From assembly GCA_001600615.1 (NCBI GenBank), contig BCKK01000008.1, forward strand, positions 372,001-436,000: 64,000 nt of DNA, read 5' to 3'. Shown here piece by piece: positions 11,142-23,300 of this stretch. Positions within the stretch are counted from its first letter, which is position 1. Each line of letters opens with the position of its first letter. This DNA is from Dioszegia crocea (Eukaryota > Basidiomycota > Tremellomycetes > Tremellales > Bulleribasidiaceae). The translations under genes and the position numbers were made by a program. The notes below the pieces were generated by a model, which did no database searches, was not told where the DNA came from, and saw only the letters and a program-made list of their open reading frames with translations.

Positions 11142-11480
11142 ACCCGAACCCGAACCCCGGGCTCGGTCCACTGAACCTCAACTTCACGTTCGAGTTCGAT
11201 GATCAGTTGACTGCCTGACTGGAGTTCACGTTCGGGTTCGGGTTCATTTGAGCCCCAAGTTCGAACCTTTTGGGTCGAAATAGGCTGTAAATCCGAGCTC
11301 TGCCGGCTCAATGGCATGCGAGACATGACAGGATGCATGGAGTAAAGTTTGGTGACCTTGAGTGGCCGAGAATGCAGTACTTTGCTGTACTTCGGACCGA
11401 AGTTGGGGTCTGATAAGTTCGAACTTTTGAAGAAGAAAAGCCGAAGGAGGAGTTCGGGTCCGGGTTGGGGCTCGGGTTCG
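11142..11480. repeat. Degenerate GGGTTC/GAACCC repeat tracts, direct and inverted
   Basis: Tracts of repeated CCCGAA at 11142-11158 and of TTCGGG at 11231-11246 are inverse copies of one another. Related tracts occur at 11181-11199 and 11451-11480. A second repeat, AAGTTCGAAC followed by C/T-rich T runs, occurs at 11257-11271 and 11415-11429. No flanking target-site duplications were found by eye. Confidence 0.6.
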
Positions 11481-11912
11481 TTAACAACACTACTCCCGAG
11501 CTAGACATGTAGTATACACGTATGTATAGGTTGCTTGGCGCGATCGTACAGGGGGCATCGACTATGGATTTGCTCTCTGAGCCGTTATGTCCCATGGTGT
11601 AGGCGTACTTGGATCCGAAAATCAATTTGGGCCAGGCCTCCAAGGCATGCTTGATCCAATGGCAAAAGTGATGTTCAACCTGGGGTTCGATGGCTTCTAA
11701 GCAAGCTTACGTTGCTGAAAGCCGCCACCGTCGGCGATAAGACACGGAGGCTTTCTCCTCGGCGCGGCAGTGCCACAAGCCAAATCAAGGGCTCTGACCC
11801 ACGGTATAATGCCGAAGGGCCGATGTTCACGTAACATCATGCAACGTCGAGCCAGGGCGAGGCGTATTGATGAGTTTTCCGGCAGCCCTCAGCTCTCTAT
11901 CCATCCACCAAA

Positions 11913-12702
11913 ATGTCGCAGAAGATCCTTCGCACGGCCAACGCGCCCAAGACTGCCCCCAGCGAGATCGAGTTGGCCATCGGCCAGGCTCTGCTCGACC
12001 TCGAGAGCAACGTCCCCGAGCTCAAGGCTGAGCTTCGTCAGCTGCAGATCTCTGCCGCCAAGGAGGTTGATGTGAAGGGCGGCAAGAAGGCCGTTGTCAT
12101 CTTTGTCCCCGTCCCCATGGCCAAGGCCTTCCACAAGGTCCAGCAACGGTGAGCTTGGATCTCATTCCCCGGGGCTACAAGGGTTGACGGAGGGACTTTT
12201 CAGGCCCACCTCCCCTTCCCGGCGGATTGTAGACCTATGCTGATTTTTAGTTTGACCCGTGAGCTCGAGAAGAAGCTCTCCGACAAATACGTCGTCTTTG
12301 TCTCCCAACGACGAGTCCTCCCCAAACCCAAGCGAAACTCCTCTGCTGCCGGCAAGCAGAAGCGCCCCCGTACCCGCACCCTCACCGCCGTCCACGAGAA
12401 GCTGCTCGAGGACCTCGTCTGGCCCAGCGAGATTGTCGGCAAGCGCACGCGTGTCGCTCAGGATGGCAACAAGTTGATCCGAGTGTGAGTCCTTTGAGAT
12501 GCCCATGTAAGGGATTAATGCTGATTATAGTTTCCTTGACGCCAAGGACCAAAACTTGCTTGAATACAAGCTCGACACTTTCTCTTCCGTCTACAGGCAA
12601 CTCGCTGGCAAGGAAGTGCACTTCGAGTGAGTTAGAACTTTTAGCAGAGGTCATCGAGGCATTTTGCTGATTGTCAGGTTCCCCACCCAGACCACCGAGT
12701 GA
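11913..12702 (+). CDS. RPS7: 40S ribosomal protein eS7 (RPS7)
   Basis: Small-subunit ribosomal protein. Exons 11913-12148, 12251-12484, 12531-12626 and 12678-12702 join to 591 nt, 196 residues, the normal length. It begins [20 protein letters not shown] and contains [41 protein letters not shown] and the lysine/arginine-rich [22 protein letters not shown], all characteristic of eS7. Its introns are 102, 46 and 51 nt, clearly longer than those of its neighbours, as is common in fungal ribosomal-protein genes, yet each still ends with CTGATT-type branch sites just before the AG. Codon use is strongly biased to C-ending codons, as expected for a highly expressed gene. Confidence 0.97.
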
Positions 12703-12822
12703 TTATGCATATTTCTGGTTTTGAGGTTCCTTTCAGCGTCGTCCTTTGACAACCCCTGCATTCAGGTTACACTGATATTGGGGCTCATGCTGTTGAATGC
12801 CCAACTCGTACCGAGTGCAAAA

Positions 12823-13709
12823 ATGTCGTACAGTCAGCAGGCCAACTTCCCCACTCCCCCATTAGTAATGCTCATTGCGATCGCGTTCGCTGGCTACCAT
12901 ATCTTGAAGCGTCAAGAAACGGCTCGGGACCGTGCCAAGGTGTTGGACAAGAAGGCAGCCAAGGAGGCCAAAGCTGCAAGCTCTAGCAAGGCTCTGTCTT
13001 CGAAAGACGTACGCAGTGGTGGACTGCCATCTACCAGCGCTGTCGGAAATCCAGCGCCTAGGCAGGTTTCGGGAAAGGGAGGTGATTACAAGAAAGATCC
13101 TAGCTCGACGAGTTTCCGGAAGAACTACTTCCTGACAATGCAAGGGCCAGGACGACCGGCGCTGGTCCCGTTTCAGGATGGGCTGAGACCAAAGAAAGGG
13201 GAGGCTGAGGGAACGATGTGGTGGGACAACATTCCTGAAGGTAGGGTACGGCCCGAGTTAGCTGACAGCAGACGCCAAAGATTTGATGGCAGCTCCGCTC
13301 GACGCCGACAAACTCAAGGCAATGATGAAGAATCCTTGGAACGAGGAAATGCTCAAGAAGGACATCGAGTTGCTGAAATTGACCAAGCAGCACAAGGAGG
13401 AGCAGGAGCGGTTCGAAAAGGTTGGAAATGTGCTTCACGCCCTGCTCAGCGGACTGTTGGGGCTGCTGGACATGAGGTTGGGCATAGGTAAGCCCATTTG
13501 CCGCCGAGCTCACCCCAGCGTCTTTTACTTTCTTTCTCTGGCGATACTTCACCGCGGCGCATCGCAAAGAGCTCACCGACACCACGGATGAACTTGAAAA
13601 GGAGAAGGCTGGTCTGATGAAGAGAATCAGCGAGGCGAGGAAGGCTGCGCCAGACAGTCAATCTGCCAACAAAATCGCAGGGTTGCAGCAGCAGCTAGCA
13701 CGTATGTAG
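12823..13709 (+). CDS. Predicted membrane protein with coiled coil, function unknown
   Basis: Starts MSYSQQANFPTPPLVMLIAIAFAGYHILKRQE, so a short luminal or external tail and one membrane segment (about residues 13-28), followed by a lysine/alanine-rich region with high helix potential. After an intron of about 31 nt comes PWNEEMLKKDIELLKLTKQHKEEQERFEK, a clear coiled coil, then a second hydrophobic stretch (LHALLSGLLGLLDM) that a further intron joins to FTFFLWRYF and another charged helical tail. The product is about 270 residues. The topology suggests an organelle or ER membrane protein, but I do not recognise the family. Its stop is 4 bp from the stop of the convergent SET-domain gene. Confidence 0.72.
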
Positions 13710-13713
13710 ATAC

Positions 13714-14848
13714 TTATGATACAAATAGATTACCCTTTCTAGGAGATCCCCACGCCAACGACCGTTTCGTAGTTCCAGCTAGATATGCGTCAACATCGAA
13801 TGATGGTTTGACGTCCGCAGGCGGCAGTATGATGGCTGGTGCGATAATTTCGAAGTCGTCGCTGTCGTAGTCAAAGTCGTCAGAGCTCATGTCTATGATC
13901 AAAGGTGGGGGTTCGTCTTCATCGTCAAGGGTGAGATCGATCACCATGCGCGACGGTCGTTTTTCGTCCTCATCATCGTCGCGTGTGAGGTCGATAATGG
14001 TAGGTTTACGTCGGCGTGGATGATGGGGGCATTTACTGGGATTAGCTCGGACGAGACATTGCTCACCATCGCTCGAAGTTTGAACCGACTATCATCAGCG
14101 TTGAATTATATGTCAACTCACAGTAATGCTCTCCATATGTCGCGAATAGCTGTTCCCCCGGAGCGATAGCTCGCAATACCTTCAACGCCATCAATCGAAA
14201 GCCCGGCGTCTCGCTTCCTTTGATTCGCTGTGGGGTCCAGCGCACGTTAGGTAGACAACTGTGCTTTCTGTCAGCAAAATCAAGGGTACACTCACATTCA
14301 CCAGCCGAGCAGGCCCACATCCAACCAGAGTCTTCTTTCCGTCCTCAAATTGCATTTGAGTGTTGAGCCCCTCTTGATGCTCATCCACTTCGAGTAAGAG
14401 GAATTTGGGTCCTTTGATGATGGCATTTTTGTTCAGGCCTCTCTTTGCGAACAGGCCGAGCTCCTGATCACCATAATCACAGACGGTTGATATCAGGATG
14501 TCGGATTGTTTGCCGAATATGCTAAGCCAAACCGCGCTCAGGATAGAACAGGCCGCCGGAGGTTGATGTAGAGCGCTTAGGCTGACGTTAGCTCGATCTT
14601 GGACAAGACTTACGCCTCAGTGAAGGGAGACATATGACTCCGTGGCTGGAGGTCAGCGCTCAGCGCTCATATTGAGACGCGACTGATGAATGATCACGTA
14701 CGGGATGTTTGAGCCTCCTTGAAGTGCAAGCTCTGCTCCCCGTCGCAACCAAACCTGCAGCTTTGGCGCCCAGCTCCATCAACAGGTCATCGAACGCGCA
14801 AATGGTAAGGGCGTCATCAGCCCCAACCTTTCGGCGCCGTTTGGACAT
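13714..14848 (-). CDS. SET-domain protein with C-terminal SUMO-interaction-like motifs
   Basis: Probable lysine methyltransferase. The start MSKRRRKVGADD is followed after splicing by ELGLFAKRGL, an N-terminal SET-type strand. The core motif NHSCLPNVRW is created across an exon junction that uses a second AG (intron ending CTGACAGAAAG). LRAIAPGEQLFATYGEHYFG follows, then WCKCPHH, a cysteine cluster like the post-SET region of Set9/SUV4-20-type enzymes. The tail carries three tandem hydrophobic-acidic motifs: TIIDLTRDDDEDE, MVIDLTLDDEDE and LIIDMSSDDF. The first two match the classic V/I-I-D-L-T SUMO-interaction motif. Introns are 28-60 nt. Substrate is unknown; H4K20 methylation is only a guess from the post-SET resemblance. 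Confidence 0.82.
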
Positions 14849-15262
14849 GATACGTATGATGGAGAGGAATGTACGAAATCATCAACACGATTTGTTTCGC
14901 GAAGCGGAGGGACGTGCGTCTGTGTGTGTTTGAAGTTTTCGCGATTTCTCTCACTTGCATCGCCAAAAGTCCTCCTATCATTGTGTACAGGGCGCGAGGT
15001 CATGCATGTAGTCCTCGACCGGCTGACAGCTCTTACTCACTTGACGCACTGCCACTCACAGGTACTGCCTGCCACCCAGCGGCAACTGACGGAACAAAGC
15101 GGGCCGGATACGGGCGGAAATTCGCGGCTCTCTGGGGTGTATATAAAGTCTCTCACCTCTCTTGTGCTCACTGTCCCAACACACTCACCTTCACTGCTGT
15201 TCTGGCACACCCCGTACATAGCTACTCACCAGAAAAGACCGCATCTTCAATATCCAATCACA
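14849..15262. promoter_or_regulatory. Divergent promoter region, SET protein / galactonate dehydratase
   Basis: Contains a TATA box for the plus-strand dehydratase (15139-15148) and upstream of it several CGG triplets, including one CGG-N11-CCG pair at 15090-15106, the spacing bound by Gal4-class zinc-cluster dimers. No coding frame is convincing. Confidence 0.6.
15139..15148 (+). promoter_or_regulatory. TATA box of the galactonate dehydratase gene
   Basis: The sequence GTATATAAAG lies about 115-124 bp before the start codon at 15263. A similar element sits at nearly the same distance from the GH1 start. Confidence 0.7.
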
Positions 15263-16717
15263 ATGTCTGACGCCAACACTCCCCAACCCATTGGAGCCTC
15301 GACCGCTGCTGCCGAGCTCTCACAGCAGCAGGCGACTTACCTGCCGCCCTCTGACAACGCGCTCAAGTACGCAAAGGGAATCCAGCGACATGTACCCGCT
15401 ACTCCCCACGCCAGCTTGACCGAGACCAAAACCAACCCTCATTTGATCAAATCGGTCGAGAGCTTCTATGTCCGACCGAGGTGGCTGTTTGTGAGGATCG
15501 AGACTGAAGGTGGGGTGGTCGGATGGGGCGAGGGCACGCTCGAAGGGCACACAGAAGCTGTGCAAGGAAGTTTGCGAGACATAGGCAGAAGGTGAGCTAC
15601 AGCTGGGACGAATCTAACGACAGGCTCAAAGGCTGGGACGCCATGAACATCGAGGACATTTACACCTATCTTTACCGTCACCGGTTCTACAGAGGTGGTG
15701 AAGTATTGATGTCTGCCATGAGCGGTGTCGACATCGCCCTATGGTGAGTGACTACTCTGGTCGCGCTGATGACAGGGATATCAAGGGCAAAGTCTTGGGT
15801 GTACCCGTCTGGGAACTCCTCGGCGGTAAGGTGCGCGAGGCTTGCCCCGTGTACGGCTGGGTGGGTGGTGATCGCCCCTCCGACGTACTCGAGCAGGCCA
15901 AGGCAAGGAAGGCTCAAGGCTTCACCAGAGTCAAGATGAACGCGACGGAAAGCATCGCTTGGCTGGACTCTCCCCATGCCCTGGATGAAACCGTCAAGCG
16001 ATTGGCTGAGGTCAAGTCTATCGGAATGGATGTTGGACTGTGAGTCGATACCCCAACACTGCTGACATACAGTGACTTCCACGGCCGTGTCCACAAGGCG
16101 ATGGCTAAACAGCTCGCCCAGCTTCTCGAGCCCCACCGACCGCTGTTCATTGAAGAGCCCCTACTCCCCGGCCACCCCAATGAGCTCAAGGATCTTTACA
16201 ACAAGACCACCATTCCCATCGCCCTCGGCGAGAGATTATTCACTCGCGAGGACTGCCGCCCGTACTTTGAGCTAGGCTGCATCGACATTATCCAGCCCGA
16301 CATTGCGCATGCCGGCGGTATCACCGAGACTCGAAAAATCGCCATCATGGCCGAAGCTTACGATATCGGTGTGGCTCCCCACTGTCCCTTGGGCCCGCTA
16401 GCGTTCGCGGCGAGTCTGCACGTTGGATTCTCGACACCCAACTTTGTCGTCTGCGAGATGAGCTGGAAGGTGAGTCGTGGTCCGAGTGAGCTAACGTCAA
16501 GATGCACTACAATGTCGGAGCAGATCTCTTCACATACATGAAGAATCCCGAAGTCTTCAAGGTGGTCGACGGGTCGATCCAGCTCATGACTGGAGTGGGA
16601 CTGGGTGTTGAGCTAGACGAGGAGATGATCAGGAAGGAGGCGGCTGAGGCAGCAAAGCTTGAGCCCTGGATCAACCCCCTCTTCCGTGGAGACGACGGGT
16701 CGGTCAGGGAGTGGTAG
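15263..16717 (+). CDS. D-galactonate dehydratase (mandelate racemase/enolase superfamily)
   Basis: Dehydrates D-galactonate to 2-keto-3-deoxy-D-galactonate. Exons 15263-15591, 15624-15743, 15776-16039, 16073-16469 and 16502-16717 make 1326 nt, 441 residues. The protein tracks bacterial DgoD closely: RPRWLFVRIETEGGVVGWGE, SAMSGVDIALWDIKGK, VYGWVGGDRPSDV, the general-base lysine region TRVKMNA, metal ligands in DFHGRVH, IEEPL and GERLFTRED, then QPDIAHAGGITE and the catalytic histidine in APHCPLGP, and a C-terminal REW. It has about 65 extra N-terminal residues compared with DgoD, without an obvious targeting signal. All introns are 32-33 nt. A TATA box and a Gal4-like CGG pair precede it, suggesting inducible expression. 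L-galactonate or gluconate dehydratase activity is possible, but the DgoD resemblance is strong. Confidence 0.93.
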
Positions 16718-16843
16718 TTTTTTGGTATGCATGTTGCCGTTCAGGGTCATTCATTCCGGGTTACACCACACCAAAGGCTAGATCTTCGCCTCGAGAGATT
16801 GCAAAGACCAGAATACATTGTTACATACTTCCGCTAAGATAGC

Positions 16844-18494
<1,651 letters not shown>

Positions 18495-18612
18495 CGTTTA
18501 GGATGAGCGCTTCTGGGCGAATATCGAGGTTCACGAGCGAAGGGAGAGGCGAGTAGGCAAGCGAAGGGTTAGGCACGAAGACATCGAAGAGCTGAAGTGC
18601 ATACCCTTGGCC

Positions 18613-18620
18613 TTATATAC
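18613..18620 (-). promoter_or_regulatory. TATA box of the GH1 gene
   Basis: GTATATAA on the minus strand, about 119-126 bp before the start codon at 18494. This matches the spacing of the dehydratase TATA box. Confidence 0.65.
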
Positions 18621-19194
18621 TCGTCGGCAGCTGCAGCTTCCGCATGGGCGTGAGTGCGGATCTACGTTGCGGAAGTGCGACAGCGGACCTTCCTTACGGC
18701 ACCACTCGGTGGGAATCCGATGTCAACTTTCGCCGTTGTTACGCAAAAACCGACCCGGCATTTTACGGCGTTATCGTATTTCGGCTTGGCCAAGTTTGGC
18801 AATGCAACGTAAACGCTCGCAGGGAGCTTTACGCATGTTCCGATGCGCTAGGACAGGCCAAGCGAGAGACCTCCGGATACTGATAGCCTATGACCTATCA
18901 AGCACAATCCGCCGATTGGCTTTGCATCCCAAGCGCTCAGTCACCCCAGCCAACTGTCGGATGGGACTCCGGAGAGTTCGGGCGCTTCGCGCTCTTGCTG
19001 CTCTCACACAAATCAGCACTGTGTTTGCCCTGCCGTCGCTCTCGCAATCGTGGTCTCCATATCACCAATATTATGCAGGAGAAGAGCATTTACGTGTGCC
19101 CTGAACGGTCTCACCACTGCCGCACCAGCCTCTTATCTTATCTGAAACGGCTTACGTTATACCATATTTGCCCCCGATGTGCGCGCCTGGTTTT

Positions 19195-19211
19195 TTCGTG
19201 CCAGGCACGAA
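19195..19211. promoter_or_regulatory. Perfect 17-nt palindrome, candidate regulator site
   Basis: TTCGTGCCAGGCACGAA has 8-bp perfect arms around a single central base. It lies mid-way in the GH1/membrane-protein intergenic region. The binding factor is unknown. Confidence 0.45.
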
Positions 19212-19539
19212 GGATGATCGCGTCGCATCGCGTCCTGCGTCTATCGCCGTGCCTATCACCCAGAGCCTGAAGTGACTTTCACGGCACTCCAGAGGCAGCA
19301 CCGGACGGCAGAGATACTTCCTTGTTGATATCTGCGAGCTTGTCAGTCGTCACTTTCACTTTGTTCCAACCCATATTACAGTCTTTTCGTCACGCTCTTC
19401 CCAACGCCCGGCGCGTTCATCCCTCAGCTCCGGCAGCTATCACATATATACACTGGTATCTCCTATATCTACCTCAGACCAACCATCAAACGAACGATCG
19501 AATTAATCGCGCGTAATACCTACCTACCTCCAACCCAAA

Positions 19540-20130
19540 ATGTTCCCTACTACCCCCACCCTCCCCACCGTCATCGTCACCCCCTGCACACCACTCCACC
19601 TCCTACCCACTCGATCCACCTACCAATTCTCTTCTTCGTCCTCCTCTTCCTCCTCTGGGTCTCGCCATAGTTCCCGAAAGCAACACCTCATGTCTGCACT
19701 CGAATTAGGACCCTCACTCTTTCCCCACCCCGGACCCACAGAGGAAAAACCAGACTATTCTCTTCTACTCCCCTCGTCTTTTGATCGCGCCCAGCGCCGC
19801 CGGAATGCCGATGGCATACTCTTGAGTATGCTCGTCCTGGGCATGTTTGCACTGGTCCTCGTCGGCCCTATGCTCCCATATAGATGGTATGCGGGGCTAA
19901 ATGGGGCGGAGCTTGAATTGTCAGCACTGGGCAGTGCCGATGCTGCTACCCCGGCAACGATATCTATAATACCCGACGTTGGTGGGCAGCAGGAAGGGGA
20001 GGCGATTTTGCTGGGGGCGAGGAGCGCAGTGTCTAAGAGGGGAATAAATGAGATGGAGATGGAGGCGGAAGAGCATCCGTCGTGGCGGTCAACAGTTCTA
20101 CATGGCTTGGAGTGGGCGTTATTAGATTAG
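19540..20130 (+). CDS. Small single-pass membrane protein, ORFan
   Basis: An intronless frame of 196 codons. The N-terminal third is rich in threonine, proline and a run of nine serines (low complexity). One strong membrane segment, ILLSMLVLGMFALVLVGPML, lies at about residues 93-112, followed by RWYAGLNG and a variable tail with acidic clusters. It is preceded by a CCTACC/CAACCC-rich leader and an A-rich start context, supporting real translation. No family is recognised. It converges with VPS41 across about 220 bp. Confidence 0.6.
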   Translation: MFPTTPTLPTVIVTPCTPLHLLPTRSTYQFSSSSSSSSSGSRHSSRKQHLMSALELGPSLFPHPGPTEEKPDYSLLLPSSFDRAQRRRNADGILLSMLVLGMFALVLVGPMLPYRWYAGLNGAELELSALGSADAATPATISIIPDVGGQQEGEAILLGARSAVSKRGINEMEMEAEEHPSWRSTVLHGLEWALLD

Positions 20131-20349
20131 CATGCTGATAGCAAGTTAGCGGCAGGACCGCGGAGGACATGAGGGGAAGACTAGGGCGAATCCAGCAGGC
20201 AGGCCTGGCTGTGACACGAGGGTGGACAATATCTTAGTTCCAATACATCTAGGTAGATCAGAATGCAGGTCATAGTGTAGATACAGAGATTTAGAGGCAT
20301 AATAACTGTCCAGTAAATAGAGTGACATGATGAGCCCCGTCCGGATACA

Positions 20350-23300
20350 TTACGCCGCAGCAGTGACTGTCTGCCCCGCTGATCCCTTGAAATTCTCCCC
20401 TCTCCCCTCTTTCACACACACGGGGCATCCTCCAACTCTCGCCCTCAGCGCAGCGGCATAGCCCAATCTCGCCCCGAGCGCTCTATTCAGACTTTTCCCA
20501 CTCCGCCTTCCCTGCCCTTCACCACTGAGCAAATGGGCCACTCCAGGGTTATCAAGTCGGGGCGGTAATTCCAAGTCGGAATGAGGCAGAGCACAAGTGG
20601 CATGCACTGTATGTCGGCAGAGGTAAATGAGGGCGGGTGAAGCGGAAGGTAATGTTGAGGGTGAGGTGTATGTGGGCAGATTGCAGATTTGACATTTCGT
20701 CGACGCTAGTTCATCAGCTTGACTTGCCATTGCGATAGCACACTCAACTCACTTGATCCCCGTAGACATCCCGATTGACCCTTATTCAACGCCAACATAA
20801 GGCTCGCAACGTCGCCTTCAAGGATCCGCTGACAACCCTCCAAAAGCCCCACCTGGAGATTACTTGCCTGCAGAATCTTCATCACGGCAGGTTTCAACCC
20901 AGGTATCTCCAGTCCGTCACGGATACGGCGAATGAGGCGAATGGGGTTGATCTCAGATCCGACATGCTCCAATAATGCTCGAATGAAGTCTGTGGAGATC
21001 AGCCCGGCATTCTAATCAGACATGCAAATTGAGCTCACCTGGCCTGCATTCCGAGTAGCTCAGAAGGTCCTCCCATAGATCCTCATCTTTCTGCTCTTTT
21101 GCAAAGTCTATCGCTCTTTGCACATCGCCCAAACGCTCAATGATGAGCATGAGTGCTTGCTTGTTGTTGCCCATGCGTCCGAGGAGAAAGACCTGTTCTG
21201 GGACATAATCACGATCTTTGCAGATTTTGTACGCCTATTGGGTCAGCAAATCATTAACGTCCCAAAAGTTTACCTTTTCGAGATCGTAGAAGTTGCTTGA
21301 GCGCATGAATGGCGTCAAGCGGGGATAGTCATATGCAGCATAGAGCTCGACCTGTAAAATGAGCTTAAGTATCGAGTGGGCACAGCTAACCCTCGACTAA
21401 CCATTCGGTCTGAGTATGGCAAGACGACCTGTGCATCCTTCTCAAATAAGGCGTCCAGATACATGTAAAGATACTTTGATTTGCTCTCGAGTTGATGCAC
21501 CACCCTATCGATCTGCAAGGTCAGCTCTACCGCACGCGAAAAGAACCACTCTGACTAACAGGGATAGAATGGGTATGTTCCACCAACAACTCCACGGCTC
21601 GCCCATGTTTCGCTGTGCTATTCATGACGGGTATCTCACCCTCTTTCTCTTTGTCTACCTCAACGGCCCTCACCCGCTCTTGATCGAATTCAACCAGCAG
21701 TAGTGCCTGATCCTGCACCGCCGTAAAGAGGTTGTGATCCCGGATCAGATCAAAGACATTGGGTTTACGTAGTCGCAAGAAGTACGGTAGAGCTTTGGCG
21801 GGTTGACGATTTAGGACATAGCTCCAGGATTAGTCTTCTGTTCCGTTTAATCATCCAAAGAAGAGGGACGTACAGCTCGCCCAAAGATTCAAGAAGGAGT
21901 GGATCGGATTTACTGCCGTCCAATTCGGACTTGACCAATGACATGATATTGTCAATAGTGTAAATCTCTGACGGCCAGGTATTTATGGTCTTCAGCAAAG
22001 CCTGGGTTGTCAGTAATTGACTGATGCAGCTGCTGAGCAGGTACTTACGGGCTTGTCGTTCATCAGCAGGTGCTCGAGAATCATCTCATACGTCGCCTTT
22101 CCAAGTTGCGGAGATTCGATGGGAATGAAGGGGATAATGGCCTGAACTGTGAGCTTGATGTGCTATTTCCCCATCAGATGAAATTGTAGCTCACAGGTAG
22201 TTGACGCTTCATCTTGAACTCCTCTATCCATTTCTCCCACTGTGATGTATCGCTAGCGAGCACTTTTGGCGCCAACGCCGCAGCTTGATCAAAGGCGCCT
22301 AGTTAGTCAGCCGGGGAGACGCCTAGCACTTCGCGGCATTGACACTCAACAAACTCACCCTTCTCTGTAAGATGCAACATGTACTTCCTGCCAATCCCTT
22401 TGGCGTCCATCGCACTCCCATGTCGCTTCTCCAACATCTCAGCAACCTCCAACGCCTCCTCAAACCGATCTCTCTCAACTAGCCAATCCACATGATCCGC
22501 CTCATCCCTCGGCCGAACAACCACCACATCTTTCGGACTGACTGCAAAGAACTCCTCTCCGGGCCGGCGTGATCTGACGAGTTTATAGTCATTGCCTCCA
22601 TACATATGATACTGGCTCAATCCCAGCTCATCGCAAGAGGTTTCCTTTCCTTTGGAGATGATCCACAACTCAGGTCGGTTGGCAGCTTTCCGACGCTGTT
22701 CAGCTGGGTCGTCCGTCTTTTCGCTGATGATCTGCTCCGGCGGAATATACGCAAGAATGAGGTACGCCGAGCCGTATGTCGTGATCCCCGAGATCATGCA
22801 ATCGACTTGATAGATCGCAGTCATTTCGACAGAGATGGTGGGCTGGACACCGATAGCTCGTGAGCGCGATCGGATCCGGACGATTTTGACATGATCGGCC
22901 CAGGCGGTCACGAGGGTGTTATCGTCTTTCCAGAGAAGGGTGGGGCGGAAAAGTTCGGCTCGAGGAGAATTGGCCGGACGGTCGATATAGCCTACTCGGG
23001 ACGAGGTGGAGGTATCGTATATCTTCACGCCCTGAAGTGTCAATTGAGCGCCACAAGCCACATCTTTCATAGCCATTCTTACTCACTGTATCGTTCGCCC
23101 AAGCTATGTATGTGCCTCTCCACTCCACCGCCCAGATCGGTCCTTCTCCGCTATGCAAAACCTGCTCCTTGTATCCCAGCCATCCTTTCTCCTGCAGCAC
23201 CAGATTCCCCGCCATGCCACCACAAACGAATGCCCTCGTGTTCTTCTTGGCAAAATTCGGTTCGAGCGCAATGCAGTGCATGGGCCGCTTGTAATCGAAG

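Larger units (their letters stand above)
9553..11912. other. 2.4-kb gene-poor region with degenerate repeats
   Basis: No frame here resembles a known protein. The best minus-strand ORF (9814-10110, 98 codons, cysteine-rich start MSESRCRCMDPRDCLHC) looks somewhat protein-like but ends abruptly, and no convincing splice continues it. Another minus ORF lies at 11308-11643. Between 11142 and 11480 there are repeated GGGTTC-type tracts in both orientations. The last part must contain the eS7 promoter. It may be a decayed element, a non-coding transcript or a fast-evolving gene. Confidence 0.5.
18495..19539. promoter_or_regulatory. 1-kb intergenic region upstream of GH1 and of the small membrane protein
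   Basis: Divergent promoters. A TATA box for GH1 lies at 18613-18620 on the minus strand, and a CATATATACA element at about 19441 precedes the plus-strand gene. A perfect 17-nt palindrome occupies 19195-19211. Open frames crossing it show no recognisable protein. Confidence 0.6.

Noticed and set aside
11142..11480. GGGTTC tracts as interstitial telomeric repeats
   Set aside because: The unit is irregular and does not match TTAGGG-type fungal telomere repeats.
12149..12250. Possible snoRNA in the long first intron of eS7
   Set aside because: No C/D or H/ACA box pair of the right spacing could be seen in the 102-nt intron.
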